In this document: positions 13,442 through 26,582 of the stretch, one piece after another | Numbering within the stretch: the first letter of the stretch is position 1 | Layout: every line of letters begins with the position of its first letter | Assembly: GCA_963969595.1 (NCBI GenBank) | Contig: OZ018408.1 | Coordinates: forward strand, 34,534,108-34,598,107 | DNA length: 64,000 bases | Source of the DNA: Neckera pumila | Taxonomy: Eukaryota > Streptophyta > Bryopsida > Hypnales > Neckeraceae | Reading direction: 5' to 3' | The notes under the pieces: model-generated | The model's database searches: none | Seen by the model: only the letters and a program-made list of their open reading frames with translations | Told to the model about the DNA's origin: nothing | Translations under genes and position numbers: made by a program

Positions 13442-15060
13442 CAGTTCTTGAGATTTTTTCTCTTGACATGAGCATGGGTTGGTGACTCCCTGTTTTGAAT
13501 TAGCCCTCCCTCAGATGACGTGAGATTGGGCCAATCACCATTTGCCCTTCATGGCCTCCTGAATAATTTATGTAGGTAGACGGTGCCGCTTTCCAAACGG
13601 GGACCAGATAGGGATTTTTTTGCCTCTATCAAGTCCTTAAATTTCAGACTCTTTTCCAAGGATAGGCCATGGATTTGGTCATTGAGAGCTGGAGTTTGTG
13701 CTCTAGCTTTATTGGAAACATGATGGATTAATTGACGGCGAGTTGGAGTTGTGCACTAACTTTCTGAAGGCCCGAACATACAGGCTCTCAACAGGTAAGA
13801 CCTTGTAAAACACACTTGATGGTTTTGACTTGTTTTGTTTCAAGAATAGTTGAATTTGAGTTTTCAACGAAACTGGTAGTTCAATTCTCAACTGGTAACA
13901 TCTGGTGTAGCATGCGCTAAGCGTTTACAAAGTGAGGGCCTTAATTGGTGTAGAGGTTAGGTTTTGGCAAATGATAAATGTAATCTCGTGGTGGTTTCTT
14001 CACCTTAGTTTGCCAAAATACGTTATACCTCTTCTTCAGTGCTTGCCAGTCCGGCTCAGTAGCATGTACCGTAGTGGCATGTATGAGTAGTAGCATGAGA
14101 CATGAATTAGTAGGGATCTGGGTTCCTTCAGATGGTAATTCTGGGTGCACATACCTTAGAGCAACATCTGATATCATCCTCATATAATGTATGAGCACTA
14201 AATTTTAACATTTTCTAAAAACAAGGTCGTGAATGTTAATATTAGGTGCTCATTCACCTAAACAAAACAAAGACCACATGAATTAGTTCAAGAATTACAT
14301 AGGAGAATATTAATAGATGAAGAAATTGGGAGAAGTCATTGAACCAAGTGTTATTATGTGAATTCACCATTTTGGTACTCGTTAGAGTCTTTCAATATGT
14401 AGTTGTGTTTGCTTTATAGGTGATTCTACTATCAATTATTGGTGCTTTATTCAAATGAACTTTGGAGTTGAATACTCCTTGAGCCAAAATGCTTTGCATT
14501 CAATTCAACATGCCTTTTATTATTCCCTTATCCAATTCCAAATAGTGTTTGAGTATTTGTTTTATATTGGCTTCATAACCTACAACAAAATATTCAGTTG
14601 AATCCGTACTAAATTAGAATTGTTGTCATTTGCAATGGAAATTTTTGAGACACATCCTACTTCATGATTATTTGGAGTAAGAGAGTCATAGTTGAGGAAG
14701 ACCATTTCCAATACATGTTGAATGGTGTGATCATGTGGTAAGAGTGCAGCAAGACATTCTTGTTCTCATTGACAATATTTTCATTGGCTTTGGGGAGGAG
14801 AAAACATTTCGTGAATTTGTTGAATGCTTGGGTTCCTATTGTGATTCCTACTAATGGATGTTTGAATTGAAACCATAAAAGGCCAATCCAAAATGATCTA
14901 TTTTTGAGTACTTGGTCAACCACAACAAATATTAATTATAAGTACATTGTCCACTCAATTGTATTGAACGAGCAACATCCTAGCTCAAAATTATCATATT
15001 TTACTTTATTTCAAATAAAAATGTAAACAATAATTGAATTGTAGCAATGAATATTCTAGT
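13442..15060. other. Downstream intergenic region
   Basis: Contains the 3' UTR of the nucleoside hydrolase gene and then AT-rich DNA. Short open frames on the minus strand (13,941-14,198 and 14,657-14,923) resemble nothing I recognise and lack supporting context. No mobile-element ends or RNA genes were seen. Confidence 0.4.
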
Positions 15061-15987
15061 AGTATATGAAAACTTCACATAAAGGATGGTTTGGCTCAAA
15101 TTTCTCTATGAACATGGCTATGGCGACTCGAGCCGGCGTCGCTTGGGCTGTTTCGTCCCAAGCTCGCGCATCTCGCGCCCCAGCGCTTCTTCACGGGATT
15201 CCTGGCACTTTCTTGTTTAGAATTTCCGCCACAATTCAAAATACTTTTACCTCGGCTTTGAATCAACTGCAAAGGACTCAAGGAAGCTGCAGTTCAGTTC
15301 ATTGCCAAGCCACGATTTGTTGTTTTTTCGTTTTCTGGTGCGGGTAGCGTGCCGGGAGATTTTTCATCTGATGACCGGCAGGGGCAGCGCAAGCAGTCGT
15401 TGACGTCTGACTCATGGAGCAGTCCGTGCACTGCAGCTCTCTTGAAGTCTCTGCCAGACCCCAAATCAACGCGCCTTCTCTTCGCCTTTCCTTTCCCACA
15501 CTGTCTGTGGAGTTCCTACAGAACTTTCGCAACTTACCTCCACTTTGTCACAGACAAGTTCTTAGTTCTCGCTTGCGGAGACCGAATTGTCAGTTGTTGC
15601 GTGCAGACATTTGTGGTGGCGCAGACAGGGAGAGCGAGGACTGAAGAAGCGCGCGAGAGACAGGCACGCCAGGGGTTCTTTGAGTTGGAAAATCGGAAGG
15701 GAGACCGCGCGGGAGGTACCTGCCTTCATTTGTGGAGCATTCGTTTCTTCTGACTTTGGTTAAGTGTGCTTTCAAAGGGTTTGATCTGTGTGGGAGATCG
15801 CTTTGTTGGAGTTTGAGATGAGAACGAGTGGGAGGTGTGACAGGGGATTTGACGAAAACAGGAATTCTCCGGTGCGGATTTGTGTTCGAGAGATTTTTGT
15901 TGTTGCAATAGTGCGAGGTTTCGGTGGACGGTGCGCATAGATTCATAGATAGTGTATTATACTTTCGTGTGATACTTGATTTTCCTG

Positions 15988-16590
15988 GCGATCCTCGGAC
16001 TTTATCCGACCTTTTACATGTTTTTAATCGTAGGATTTGTGGCGGTAGGGTCTCGAGGGGGTATGTTGTAGCCTTACGCGTTTGAAATTGCTCTTTTTTT
16101 TTGTTGGCGAGGTGCTTGCTTAATTTTCTTCCGAGGCTCTCGATCCACCGGCGAGCGTTTGTAAGCGGTTTGTATACAGATATCATCGTTAAACGTCGAA
16201 TAGGGCTCTAGGTTATGAGGCTTCACGTGGAAGGAAGCTCTTTGGCTGATTTACCTGTCGGATTTTATCTGTTAAGGTTAAGGTCAATTAGCAGGGTAGT
16301 CGGGAATCTTCATGCTTCAGTTTTTATTACCCTTGCGATCCTCGGACCAGATCCGAGCTTTCGGGTTTTGTTGTTTTAGGACCTCGGTGCACTCCCATCT
16401 TGTAGCCTGACACGTCTGGAATTGTTCAAATTTGGTCCGCGAGGTGCTTGCTTACTTAATTCTCTGCTGAGGCTCTCGATCCAGTGGGTAGCTTTTGTAA
16501 GAATTTGAAAATGTGCTCAGATATAACTTCTAAACGTCGATTAGGGTTCTAGCTTAGGAGGCTTCCCGTGGAAGTGAGCTTCTTGCCTTT
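15988..16590 (+). repeat. Diverged tandem duplication in the KIX gene leader
   Basis: Two direct copies of about 250 bp with a period of 347 bp. Copy 1 starts GCGATCCTCGGAC at 15,988 and copy 2 at 16,335. Both contain, in order, a GCGAGGTGCTTGCTTA block (GGCGAGG / CGCGAGG), GAGGCTCTCGATCCA, a TAAACGTCGA block and GAGGCTTC.CGTGGAAG. The copies lie upstream of the coding exon at 16,851, so they are in the 5' leader, first intron or promoter. Confidence 0.8.
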
Positions 16591-16920
16591 TGAGGGACGA
16601 TTTTGCCTGTTGAGGTTAATTATGTGCCACGCTTGAAAGGCACAGCGGTTTATGCAAGTTTGGAAGAATCCAAAGTGCTCTTTCGTGTAATGCAAAAATA
16701 ATGGCAGATGATTTTATTTCGGAGTGGAAGTGACATGGTTTCCTGGTGAATGTTTCAGACGTCTAACCTCCTTTTTAATTGCGGAAATTTGGTCTCTGGA
16801 GCAGTTTCTAACGTATTTTTATGGACTTTGTCGTGTTTTGTTTTGCTCAGCCGATTGCATCTAGAGAAGGAGTACGAAAGGAGCAATACTGACGTTGATA
16901 AAAATTGGATCGCTGAGACC

Positions 16921-18011
16921 ATGGATAATTCTTGGCGTGCTTCTTTGGCACATGATTCTCGGCAAAAAATTGTGAAAAGATTGTAAGGTTGAAAGTTCTC
17001 AGCCTCATCTCTCTCATATATTGCTCATTCTCCTAGATCTTTGGATCTCCTATTGTCACCACTCATTTGTTTTAAAAGGCTACTGCTAGACTTCAAAGTC
17101 TTCTGTGAGTAGTTTTGGTGTGTTGCATCCTGTATCAACATTTTCACGTGTGGGGAAAGACATCTGTGGTTTGGAATATTCTATACTGGAATGACAGCAG
17201 GACCTACTCGCACAAAAGTGATTATGATCTCAGAGGTTTCTGTACCCTTCTGTGTCTGACATATCTGATGTCTGTAAGAATGCTGTTTGAGTAGCGTCGG
17301 AAGCGATTCGATTACCTCTCAGGTCGTGCTTGGGATTTGGCCATCTGGTTGGTCATGTGAAGAACGATTGCAAAGCTACAGTTGATAGTAGTGCACATGA
17401 GTACCTTGCTTAGGCCCTTTTTTTTTCTCGGCGGGATGGCACGGGGGACGCACATGCCTGTGGTCAAGATTGCGGATTACATAATTTCCATGTTCAATGA
17501 GTGATTGATGGATCTGGACTTCACTTTGGTTGTATGTTCATGTGAATCTACTCTTTTGTTTGCAGTATGGACGCGTTGCAGCGTCACATGCCTGTTGCAG
17601 GACAGGATGGCGTAGATGAGCTCCTCAAGATTGCACGGAGATTCGAAGAGAAAATCTTTCAAGCTGCGACTGATCAAGTGAGTCTTCGCTTTCCAACAAC
17701 CCAAGTTCAGTGTTTGATCGCAAAGAGAGCTGTTATTGTTAGACGATTACCTCTCTTGAAGGGCTCAGAGTGCATATTGCCACTTTTTGATCCCTATATT
17801 GTAATTCGATGCTGACAAAGGCAGCTCAGTATGGGCACGCAATTGACAATTTATATGGTGCATGTCTTTACAGCAAGATTATCTGCGAAAGATCTCGCTT
17901 AAGATGTTGCCTCTTGAAACTGAGGCCAACGGGAATCCGCTCCAAGGCAGGCATCCACCTGGAGCACAAGCAGTGCCACAGACAGGAATGAAGCAAGTAG
18001 ACACAGGTTGA
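16921..18011 (+). CDS. MED15-like KIX-domain protein (short)
   Basis: Encodes the KIX domain of plant Mediator subunit 15, a three-helix module that binds activation domains and links transcription factors to RNA polymerase II. Coding exons: 16,921-16,982 (part of an exon starting at 16,851), 17,566-17,677 and 17,874 onward. The spliced reading begins MDNSWRASLAHDSRQKIVKR and continues through MDALQRHMPVAGQDGVDELL, RRFEEKIFQAATDQ and YLRKISLKML, the characteristic plant MED15 KIX series. Reading on to TGA at 18,009-18,011 gives about 103 residues; a possible donor (CAA|GTAGAC at 17,997) would instead lead to further exons, none of which I could find. Full plant MED15 proteins exceed 1,000 residues with Q-rich tails, so this is a KIX-only gene or a partial duplicate. 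The exon is open upstream of the chosen ATG, so the N-terminus may be longer. Domain call is firm; gene completeness is not. Confidence 0.8.
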
Positions 18012-18940
18012 TTCTCGCTGCCTGAAGTTTCAAGTTTGTCGACTTGGCACGTTTTCTCATCTCTACGGTGAAATGGGGATGTCTTTCAATCGGGACTTCT
18101 CTTTTCTAGGGGGTCTTAGCGTGTATCTCTTCGGGCCACTTCCATCGAAGTAACACTTCAACATTGGCGAAGATTTAATCCATCCATCAGTGCGGTTGCA
18201 CTCGTGATATCTAAGGCCCTTGTATCTACATTGTGAAGGATTATCCTTACATACGCAACGGATGATTTAAGTTAAAGAGTTGCTTAAGTGAATCCATCAC
18301 AATGAGCTTTCATATTGTCTTGTTGCAAGCCCCTTGTGCTTTGTGTCCATGCTCTTCTTTTGAATTTTTGCATGCTTGGTCTTTGTATGAGTAGTTGCTG
18401 GACACTTCTGGGGCAAAGTTTCTCTGTTTCCATTATATGTTTCTTGCTTGGTGGTTTGAGCTATACTTGATAAATGTCTTCTGGACTCCTATTCCCAATT
18501 TCACGGCCAATTTTGAGTGGATAAGATAGTTAGCATGGGTCCACAACTCTATTGCAAGGGTTTCAATATGATTGAGTACATTCATCAACATTTTGTTTCC
18601 CGGGTGTTTCGGTGTTGTGGCGCTCACTCTTTTTGGGTGATTCGGGGATGATTTGTGATGCGTCTCCTTCATATCGCAAGCTCCAGGTTAGGGTTTCCTA
18701 TTCTTTAAATATCAAGTGCAATTCTTTCCTTTCTGCAATGTGTAATTCAATTGCTTCGATAGTAGAGGCTTAGAATTTGTGAAGGAAAAATATTGAATCA
18801 AAGAATTTAGCCCAAAACCTACTGTCCCACGATAGAATTAACGTTGATGTTGACAAAGTATAGAAGTGTCCTTGATTGGATTTTAGGGTTTAAGATGAAA
18901 AATGTGCCATTCTCTAAAAACAAACAATAGAATTATTCAT
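18012..18940. other. Region after the KIX gene
   Basis: Probable 3' UTR or intron of the KIX gene followed by unassigned DNA. No coding exon with Q-rich MED15 character was recognised. Confidence 0.35.
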
Positions 18941-18944
18941 TTTA

Positions 18945-19148
18945 GTGCATTGTGTTGTTCAGTATGAATTTGGAAGATAGTTCACTTCTATACATTCAAT
19001 AGGTTGTGCCTTATTTTACTAAGCTAGCATGCTCTTTCATTTGTGGGTGCATTGTGTTGTTCAGTATGAATTTGGTTGATAGTTCACTTCTATGCATTCA
19101 ATAGGTTGTGCCTTATTTTACTATGCTAGCATGCTCTTTCATTTGTGG
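18945..19148. repeat. 102-bp tandem duplication
   Basis: Two adjacent copies (18,945-19,046 and 19,047-19,148) beginning GTGCATTGTGTTGTTCAGTA and ending in CTCTTTCATTTGTGG. They differ at only a few positions (for example GGAAGATAG versus GGTTGATAG), so the duplication is recent compared with the surrounding decayed elements. Confidence 0.9.
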
Positions 19149-19499
19149 TTTAGAAATTGTGTAATTGTCTTGTAATATGGCATGGTAAAAGCCAAATTTA
19201 GTCAAACGTTGTCTAATTTAGATTCAAAATAACAATCAAACATATTTGCTAAAAAGTGAAATAATTGAATTTTACGACAAGATTTCAATTGCATTTCTAA
19301 TATCTTCATGGATTTTGTCGCATTTGTATTGACTTGGTGGCCTTGTTTTTATACTTTGTAGCTTGTGCAAGCACTACATTGGTCACCTTTGTATTTGAAG
19401 AGGCCAAATGGATTCATTGTTGTGCTCCAATATGACTTTTGCATTAAAAGCATGGATACTATTGTAATTCTTGAATGCCTCGTTTAGGCTATCTACTTG

Positions 19500-20361
19500 C
19501 TTTTAGATATGAAAGAAGGGGGCTTTGTGGAACAATTGGATTCTATTGTGATGGAATTGGCGTGGGAGTTGGATAATCTTGTCCATGACCCTTATGCCAA
19601 AATGTCTTATGCATTGTACAACTTCAGACCTTGCATAAGCTTCAATTTTTCCATTTGTGTGGCTTGCCAAGTGTAGTTGGTGCTCTAAACGGTATGCATG
19701 TCTCAATCGCTAAACCTCATCATGTTCTTGTTGAGTATTACTACTTCAAATCATTAGCAATTACTAGTACATCTTAAACTACTAAGCTATAGTAGATAGT
19801 AATAAGTGTTTTTTAGATTTGTATTTGGAAATGCTTGGGTCAATGAATGATTGTTGAATGTTGCACCTCATGTATCATTTTGCAATGCTCCCGGGCCATA
19901 TTTGGCAACATCTTAGATGCACAAAATTCAGTACATAGCTTTGTTCCATACCTTATCACTTTATCAGGGATCAAGATTATCCATTGATTTTGTGGCTTAT
20001 GGTGCCTAATGTATATGACTCAAGGACAATTGTTTGTTGTGGAAGTGTTATTCAATTGGTGGAGAATGCATTAGGGATACCTAAATAGACTTTCCAAGAG
20101 TTGCTTGAAAAATTTGAGCTGAATGTGGCATTTATACTAAATGTGATTATTGCATATGTGATATTATATAACATTCTATTGGATAGTCATACAAAAAGGT
20201 TGAATAACATTTGCAACAAGCGCTTAGACAGAGAAGTGACATTGCAAGGTCAGTTAGTGGGAGATATCATCACAAAGAACAAGGCAATAATGCTTGGTAG
20301 TGAAAAACAAGTATCTGAACTGGATATGTTTCTTACCACACAATGGCAATATGGACAATAG
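19500..20361 (+). pseudogene. PIF/Harbinger-like transposase remnant
   Basis: Reading across frames gives, in family order, LPSVVGALNGMHVSIAKP (about 19,665-19,720; the usual form is GA(L/I)DGTH, so the catalytic Asp is Asn here), a degenerate middle region, DQDYPLILWLMVP (about 19,972-20,010), and VIQLVENALGIPK...FILNVIIAYVILYNIL (about 20,050-20,180). These match the DDE core and C-terminal VVACCVLHN-type segment of plant PIF/Harbinger transposases. Several stops and frame changes make it inactive. Element ends were not found. What follows, to about 21,900, shows no recognisable gene. Confidence 0.7.
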
Positions 20362-21949
20362 CTCTAAAGGTATGTACTTCTTTACCAATGACATGTACAT
20401 TATTGAATGCTTGTAGTCATGCATGGGAGTGTATTCTCATCGATTGGTTTCGATCCATCAAATAAAACCATGTCCATTGGATCATTGATCGATGGTTCAC
20501 TATCACCTTTCTCTTCTTGTTGTACTTATGTTTGTTGTTATGACTAATAATTTTGATTTTTAGACTCTAAAAAGAGGGACACATGTGGAGATTGAATCTA
20601 TGGACAATTCTTGTATTATTTGTGGATGGCATCGGTTACTTCGTGCGCAAAGAGTAGTAGTAGTCCTTCAACCTTGCGATTAGTAGTAGATATGCCCCAG
20701 TACTCAAGTGTATTCTTCCCCATTCGAGACATGTTGTCCATGATTTGTTTGTAGTTTGAAATTAGCTTATTTTAGCCACTTCATTTTGCATGCTGGGCCA
20801 TCTTGCAAGCACAAAGAAAAGCCTTTCTTTATAGTTTTTTACAAAACACGAATCTATTTGATGCATCTGGTATCATCAAATCTCTGCCATCTATAGTATC
20901 AAACTCTTCAAAAAACATCTCCGTCTTCAATGCAATTAATGCCATGATTTTGTGTAGAAGACAACTAGGCCCCTAATACTTTCTAGTTTACTTGATCTAC
21001 CAGGTATATTGTAGGCAATGTTGTTGAGTGGGACACACAAACTGAACTCTTTGCATAGAAGCAGATGGATTGATTGTAAGTAAAATTTGCAAGTACAATA
21101 GAACCTGCCTTTATACAATTATGTTAAAAATCTGATAATTTTTGTATATGAAAGGCATATTTAGGCATCAAAGCATTTGTTTATATTGTACAAGTCCATT
21201 GTAGGGTGATTGCAAGAAACACTTGTCCTTTTGGATGTCCCCTTGACCTTGGACAGGTGGTTTCTTCTTCATAACTTTTGTGTCATAGTCCATTTTCAAT
21301 GAAATTTGAATGGAAGGTACATGGAGAACTTCTCTATGTTGAGAATTTTTTTCAAATTTTTCAAAATTAGTTTACTATTTTTAAAGTGTCCCTGATTGCA
21401 TGTCTACTTTTGCCATTTTAGTGGTTTTCAATACTATTTTTGATCCAGAAATGCAAATTTCAAGCTATAAATTGGACATGTTCAAGGTCTCTTATGATTA
21501 CACGACTGACGTTGAGTTTCATGGCAAAACGACCCATCTCAGTTGTGCACATGCACTCAAAGTGCACTTTGTTTCTGTAAACACTGCGAATACGTAAAAA
21601 TTTTCCTTGTGCTAAATTTTGTAGCTCTGGGAGCATCTTCAAGTGTAGAAAAATGGATTTTTTTTTTTTTTCTGATTTTTTTCGAATTACTGAAAATGAA
21701 AATGTTGAAGTACCCATTTTTTGTGTTGGAAGAGGTCGCCGAAGGTTGACGTTGGGCGCACCGAGCCAGTTCAGTCGGCATGCAGCACCTTGCAAAGCTG
21801 TCGGATCGAGCGTGGCCGCACACGAGGCGTGCGCAGGAAGAAGCTCGACGAGAAGAGCACCGGAGACTATGGAGAGAGAAGCAACGCCTTTACCGTGCGC
21901 GGCGGAGGAAGCAGCTTCAGGTCAATGGCGAACTCTGACAACGTCAAGA

Positions 21950-24900
21950 AGAAGACGACCGGACCGCGCGATCTGCTACGACACTGAGGAGGAGGGTAGT
22001 GGAGTTTTCACGGGACCTGATCTGGCACCTTAAGTGACTTGGAGACGACAACATTAGAGCTGCGGTGTTGGACATGGTGTTCAAAAATCAAGCAGTTAGG
22101 ATGCTCATGCCCGATTACTACCCGTCTCCGGAGGATGCTTGTGCGCAGCGGGCCATTCTCCAAAATATTAAGCTTGATTTGTAGGCAATGAAGATTCCGC
22201 ATTGCAGTGGCATGCCTGCAAGGAAGCGCGCTATCTTAAAAGCGGTGGTTTCAGACGTAGTCACTGATTCACGGTGATTCTCCAGTATTTTGGGAACTCG
22301 ATGTCAAAACCTGATCTTAGCAGTCCGTAGGGTGGAGGATTTGACAACGTAAACCTCATCGCGCTTCAAAGTGCTTGCAAGGAAGAAGCGTGAAGGAGGA
22401 ATTACAGACGAGGTGCACGATCTTGTAGTGTCGTGGTAGACCGAAGAGACTAGGGTGTCCTTCGACCAGAAGCAGGTTCGGAAGAAAAGACTGGTGCGCC
22501 TCCTCTACGACAGGCATGCCGCATACCTTCTTCTTGAAATTCAAGCAAGATTTACTCCCTTTCTTCTATCGAGACTTACTACGAGGTTTCTCATGTGTTC
22601 TCCCCATAGCACTTTTGGCTGTAATTTCTTTCAATGGCTGTTACTTGGGCGCCCTCAGTATCTTCGATTTTTTTTTCGCTTCACTATGCATGTTGTCGTT
22701 CAAGGCACGCAGCTTGAAGTGCAACAACATGCACGGTGTTCCCCGATTTCCGACGGTACATGTCCTGTAGCGATGTTTAATCTCTGACCATGTTGTATTA
22801 TGCCTGATCTACATATGTTGTTAAATTGGAGTTGCGGCTGCACTCCAAGGTGCTGGAGATGCATAAAAACCAACAAGCAAAATCCCCTGCGGACAATTCA
22901 CTAGCAGTGACTGCCGAAGTTAACTGATCAAATTCCGGGAGGACGGAAACTGATCAAATTCGGAAATATCATGATCAGAGCCATGCTTCCTAAACGGTAC
23001 TAGAAGTCTCCTTCTTAAGGGGCCAACCTACTTGGGCAGCCCCTATATATGCTTACAGTATGCTAATCCTCTGTCTACTGGTCAGCGGTATGAATGCTTG
23101 TTCAGTCCTCTCCAGTCTTCTTCAGGACTCCTAAAGGAAAGCAATTGCAAGAGTAGAAGTGCTTGGAAATCCTTAGCACTTCCATGCTGTATTGAGAACA
23201 GTTTTAGGTTGTCTTGTAAGGCCTGTGGTTGCCCTCCTTTTTCCTCTGTGTTTAGAGCATGGTCGCCTTGAATACATGCGGCGCTTCCTTTGACATCATT
23301 GCATTCTCTCACGTAGTCCTCTGAGGACTTCCTCATAGTGTGGAGAAGGACAACGTAGTATCCCATGATGACACAGGGTCACCTTCAATGCACCATTCAC
23401 TTGGAGGCTGAGCACTGCATGCATGCTCTTTGCCAAAAAGGTCCCTCTATTGTTCCTCAGGGATTGAGTATGACTACTTCAGGTACTACAGGTGCTATGA
23501 ACGTGGACGGAAGTACTTGACGTACTGCACGGACTCGCTCAGTAGCTAAGTAATACCTGCCGCCGTGAACTCATTGCATTGCCATAGTACTTTATCGGTC
23601 GACATGGACCCGTTGCATTGGAGTCATGCCCAGCAAGGGTCTTGTTCAATTTTGCACAATAGTCCTTCTGACTCCTTCATTGTGGTACAAGTGTCCCGCA
23701 GGTATTTGTAAGTATTGACTTGCACATATTGCTCGTGCTAACATGTGCACGTACAATGCTGTACTTGTGGTTCCTTTTGCCTACAATGCTTAGAACGTCA
23801 TCTACAGTACTGCACTGACTACTATAGTATCGCCTCTAGAAGTTCCAGTACCCTCATGGTGGACGTTAGAGGCGCTACATGTCCACCTATGCACATTCCC
23901 CACATTATGTAGTATTGAAGTCGAGTACTACGCGGTGACCTCAGTCCTCAATAACTAAACTTCAAGGACATGTAGCACTCTATGTGAGTACTACTACTCA
24001 CAGTCGGGACTGATGTGCAAGTGGATCTATATAGATGCTTTGTCAAAGCGCATCCTCATTCTCTGATAATGCTGCGATCCTTCATCAAGTTCCGCCCTTT
24101 CTTTGTCATCAAATGTAAAGAGCGAAACATTTGTTGTTGCCGGTACCACATTTAGGTGCTATTCCTACTGGAAGCTCTCAATGCTTTTTGCAACCCCAAT
24201 TGTGGTACTCACATCTTATTCCTTTGCATTTGCCACTGCAGTGTGTGCGGTTCGAACACTGAAGGCATTTGCCACGTTGGTGTTAGCCGTTATCCAGGTG
24301 TGACATCCCTCTGGATGTTGTTTCTTTGTGACAAAGTGGAAGATGAAGAATTCCACAAATTGAGGTATTATGTCTGATAGAATATAACTAACACCCTAGC
24401 AACGTTGTTGCACAAGCTGATATACTCTTATTACTTAGGATTTTGTCATTTAATTTCCCCAAATTTCACCAGGTCGCCCGACCGCTTGAATGTGATAGCT
24501 GAGGACACCTGCAATGTTCCATGCATGCCTGCGTGACTGGTAGGTGGACCACCTCTGTGCACCATAGCTCTTTGCATGTACCTCTTCATACCTCAGGGCT
24601 TTCATGCACATCATTGTTCTGAATAGTGGTATCTGCTTTTCAGTACTCACCATAGCTATCTCCTGTCCTTTTGTAGCTGTTTGACAGGAGCGTATTCCTC
24701 CTGGAGAGTCCATACGTTTTTACTTTGCCCACAGGAAAGAGTAGATGGACCGGGACACTCTATCACATGGAAGCAATTTCAGTATGTAACTGACCAAGGG
24801 GCTGATTCCAACAACGCCAAAAAATGTATAACTGAGGTTACTTTAACTACTACATTCAGCACTTTCATGGAATTCTTCAAGCCTACTTTGCAGCGGCTTG

Positions 24901-26582
24901 TGTATTACAACTTCTGTGCTCGTTGGCAAAGCAAGCAGGCCAAACTAGCTAAAGATAGCTTGCCCTGGAATAGTATCCTGACACATATAGATTTTGCTGA
25001 GAATTGTACTTTCCAAGTGCAAAATGAAATCCAGTCTATGTACTATCATTCCACGCAGGTAACGATCATGGTGCAAGTTGTGTATCGCGTAGTTCTCTCC
25101 AGCGAAGAAAATGACAACCCCACCGAGCTTATTCGTGAAACTCATTATTGGATTTCAAATGATAGGGCACATGATACACTTTTTGTACAGCACTGTTTGA
25201 TGCGGCATTGGCATTGGTTGGAGTCTATTGGGTGCAGATCGGATACACACATAGTCTTCAGTGATGGTTGCTCAGTACAGTTTAAAGGTGCATGCTCCCT
25301 ATATTTTGTTTCTAAGTATGTCACTTTGTCCACTTCCGCAAGTAGGTACCTCTACTGTCACGTGTATTTTAGATACCATTTGCACCCGTGCAGCAAACAC
25401 ACGGACCTTCTTTGACATAGACTGCCTGTATTGTCCTCCTCGTGGCATGCGTAGCAGTGTTCCGGACTTGTTGTTCAGGAGGGCATCCCTTTGGTCATGG
25501 CTCTTGCTGGAAAAGCATGTGTTGACACCGTCAATTGACTTCCTTGCTCAGTTGTCAGATACCCTTCTTTATCGGGAGGCTGCCAAATGTGTTGGAACTT
25601 CTTTGGGTCAAGTCATGGCAAGAGCGAGTGGGATGGTGCTAAGGCTATAGTGAAGAGAGCTCTGAGATCAAAGCAATTGATCAATCCGAACCGACTGCTC
25701 TAAAACGCCCGTGATTGCGTTATGTTCTTGGACGCCACTATGGCCGGTCTAGTCCCTGTTAGAAATAAAAGCATCCAATAAGGCGTCAACTGATCAAAGT
25801 ATGCTTTCCATGGTCACCTTCATTCATTTAGCAAATTTACTCTTCTTTCACAAAATTGCTTTAGACTATGCTGATTGCCAAGTTTGAAAGGCCTCGGCTG
25901 ACCAGACACCTGGCAATCATGTGTTTGGGTGGAAAAAAAATTGCATTCCTCCCTGAATAATGGAAGTCAGAGTACTTTTGCATGTTTGAGGTGCTTACTA
26001 GTTTCATGAATTTTGTATGTTTTTTGCAATTTTGGTTGCAGATCATTTTGTTACTTCCATCTTGTTGGCGTCCAAGAGGTAGACCGCAGCTCTCCTCATG
26101 CCTATCGGAAGTTGAAGGGATCTTCTAAACTTCACTCCATGCTTGCACCTGATGCCGGAGACCCTACCAAAATTATGGTACAAACGCTGTCTTGCTTCTA
26201 TGGACCTTGCTTGGATGCAGATTTTAGTCACTACAAGAAGAAATCTCATGTTGCAGCCTGGAAGGTTCTTAAAATAGAGCCAATGAATGTCCAGTACGTG
26301 CAAGCAGTGCTGGAAAATGAAAATGAGGACGAAGAAGAAGAGAATTGGGAGTATGAACGTGATGAAGATCGCATGGCGGACTTCGTTCAGCTCGGAGATA
26401 ATTTTGCCATTCTCGTTGAAGTAGACAATGATGAAGGCGTTTCTTTCTACAATTTGCAATGTCAGACTGCAAAGCAACTTGTTGAAGCAGACACGGAATG
26501 CCCTTGGGGTGGAAAATTCAAACAAGGAGACTTCATCATTACCGGAACTTACTATCAAAAGTGGGGCAGGACAAACTCCTAG
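21950..26582 (+). pseudogene. DDE-like transposase with HIDFAEN/SDGC motifs
   Basis: A multi-part coding region broken by stops and introns. N-terminal pieces (about 22,020-22,560) include GGITDEVHDLVVSW followed by a stop and then TEETRVSFDQKQVRKKR. A Cys-rich piece (about 24,066-24,377) reads RPFFVIKCKERNICCCRYH and then CHCSVC. The core (24,713-25,320) has WKQFQYV, HIDFAENCTFQVQNEIQS, VTIMVQVVYR, ISNDRAHDTLFVQHCL and FSDGCSVQFKG; a further in-frame block at about 25,591-25,690 reads SSHGKSEWDGAKAIVKRAL. The last exon (from 26,041) ends GDFIITGTYYQKWGR and a TAG stop. The Asp of HIDFAEN, the Asp of SDGC and the acidic pair in HGKSEWDG are candidate DDE/D residues. From memory, the same motif set occurs in uncharacterised proteins of animals and seedless plants; I cannot name the superfamily. 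Likely inactive because of stops and frame breaks, although the 3' half is well kept. Confidence 0.7.
23450..24015. repeat. AGTAC-rich repeat region, left
   Basis: Dense short motifs of the form AGTACT, GTACTACA, AGTACTTG and their complements occur about every 30-60 bases, on both strands, between the N-terminal and Cys-rich parts of the transposase. No ORF. It resembles subterminal transposase-binding repeats, or an inserted non-autonomous element. Confidence 0.55.

Noticed and set aside
13254..13451. 65-codon frame over the last nucleoside hydrolase exon
   Set aside because: Shifted frame; the frame giving WHDPTDWCGIPP matches the family.
15590..16186. 198-codon minus-strand open frame upstream of the KIX gene
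   Set aside because: No recognisable domain, and it covers the diverged tandem duplication, whose second copy does not keep the frame.
26043..26558. 171-codon minus-strand frame opposite the last DDE exon
   Set aside because: The plus strand carries the conserved C-terminal motif set; the minus frame resembles nothing.
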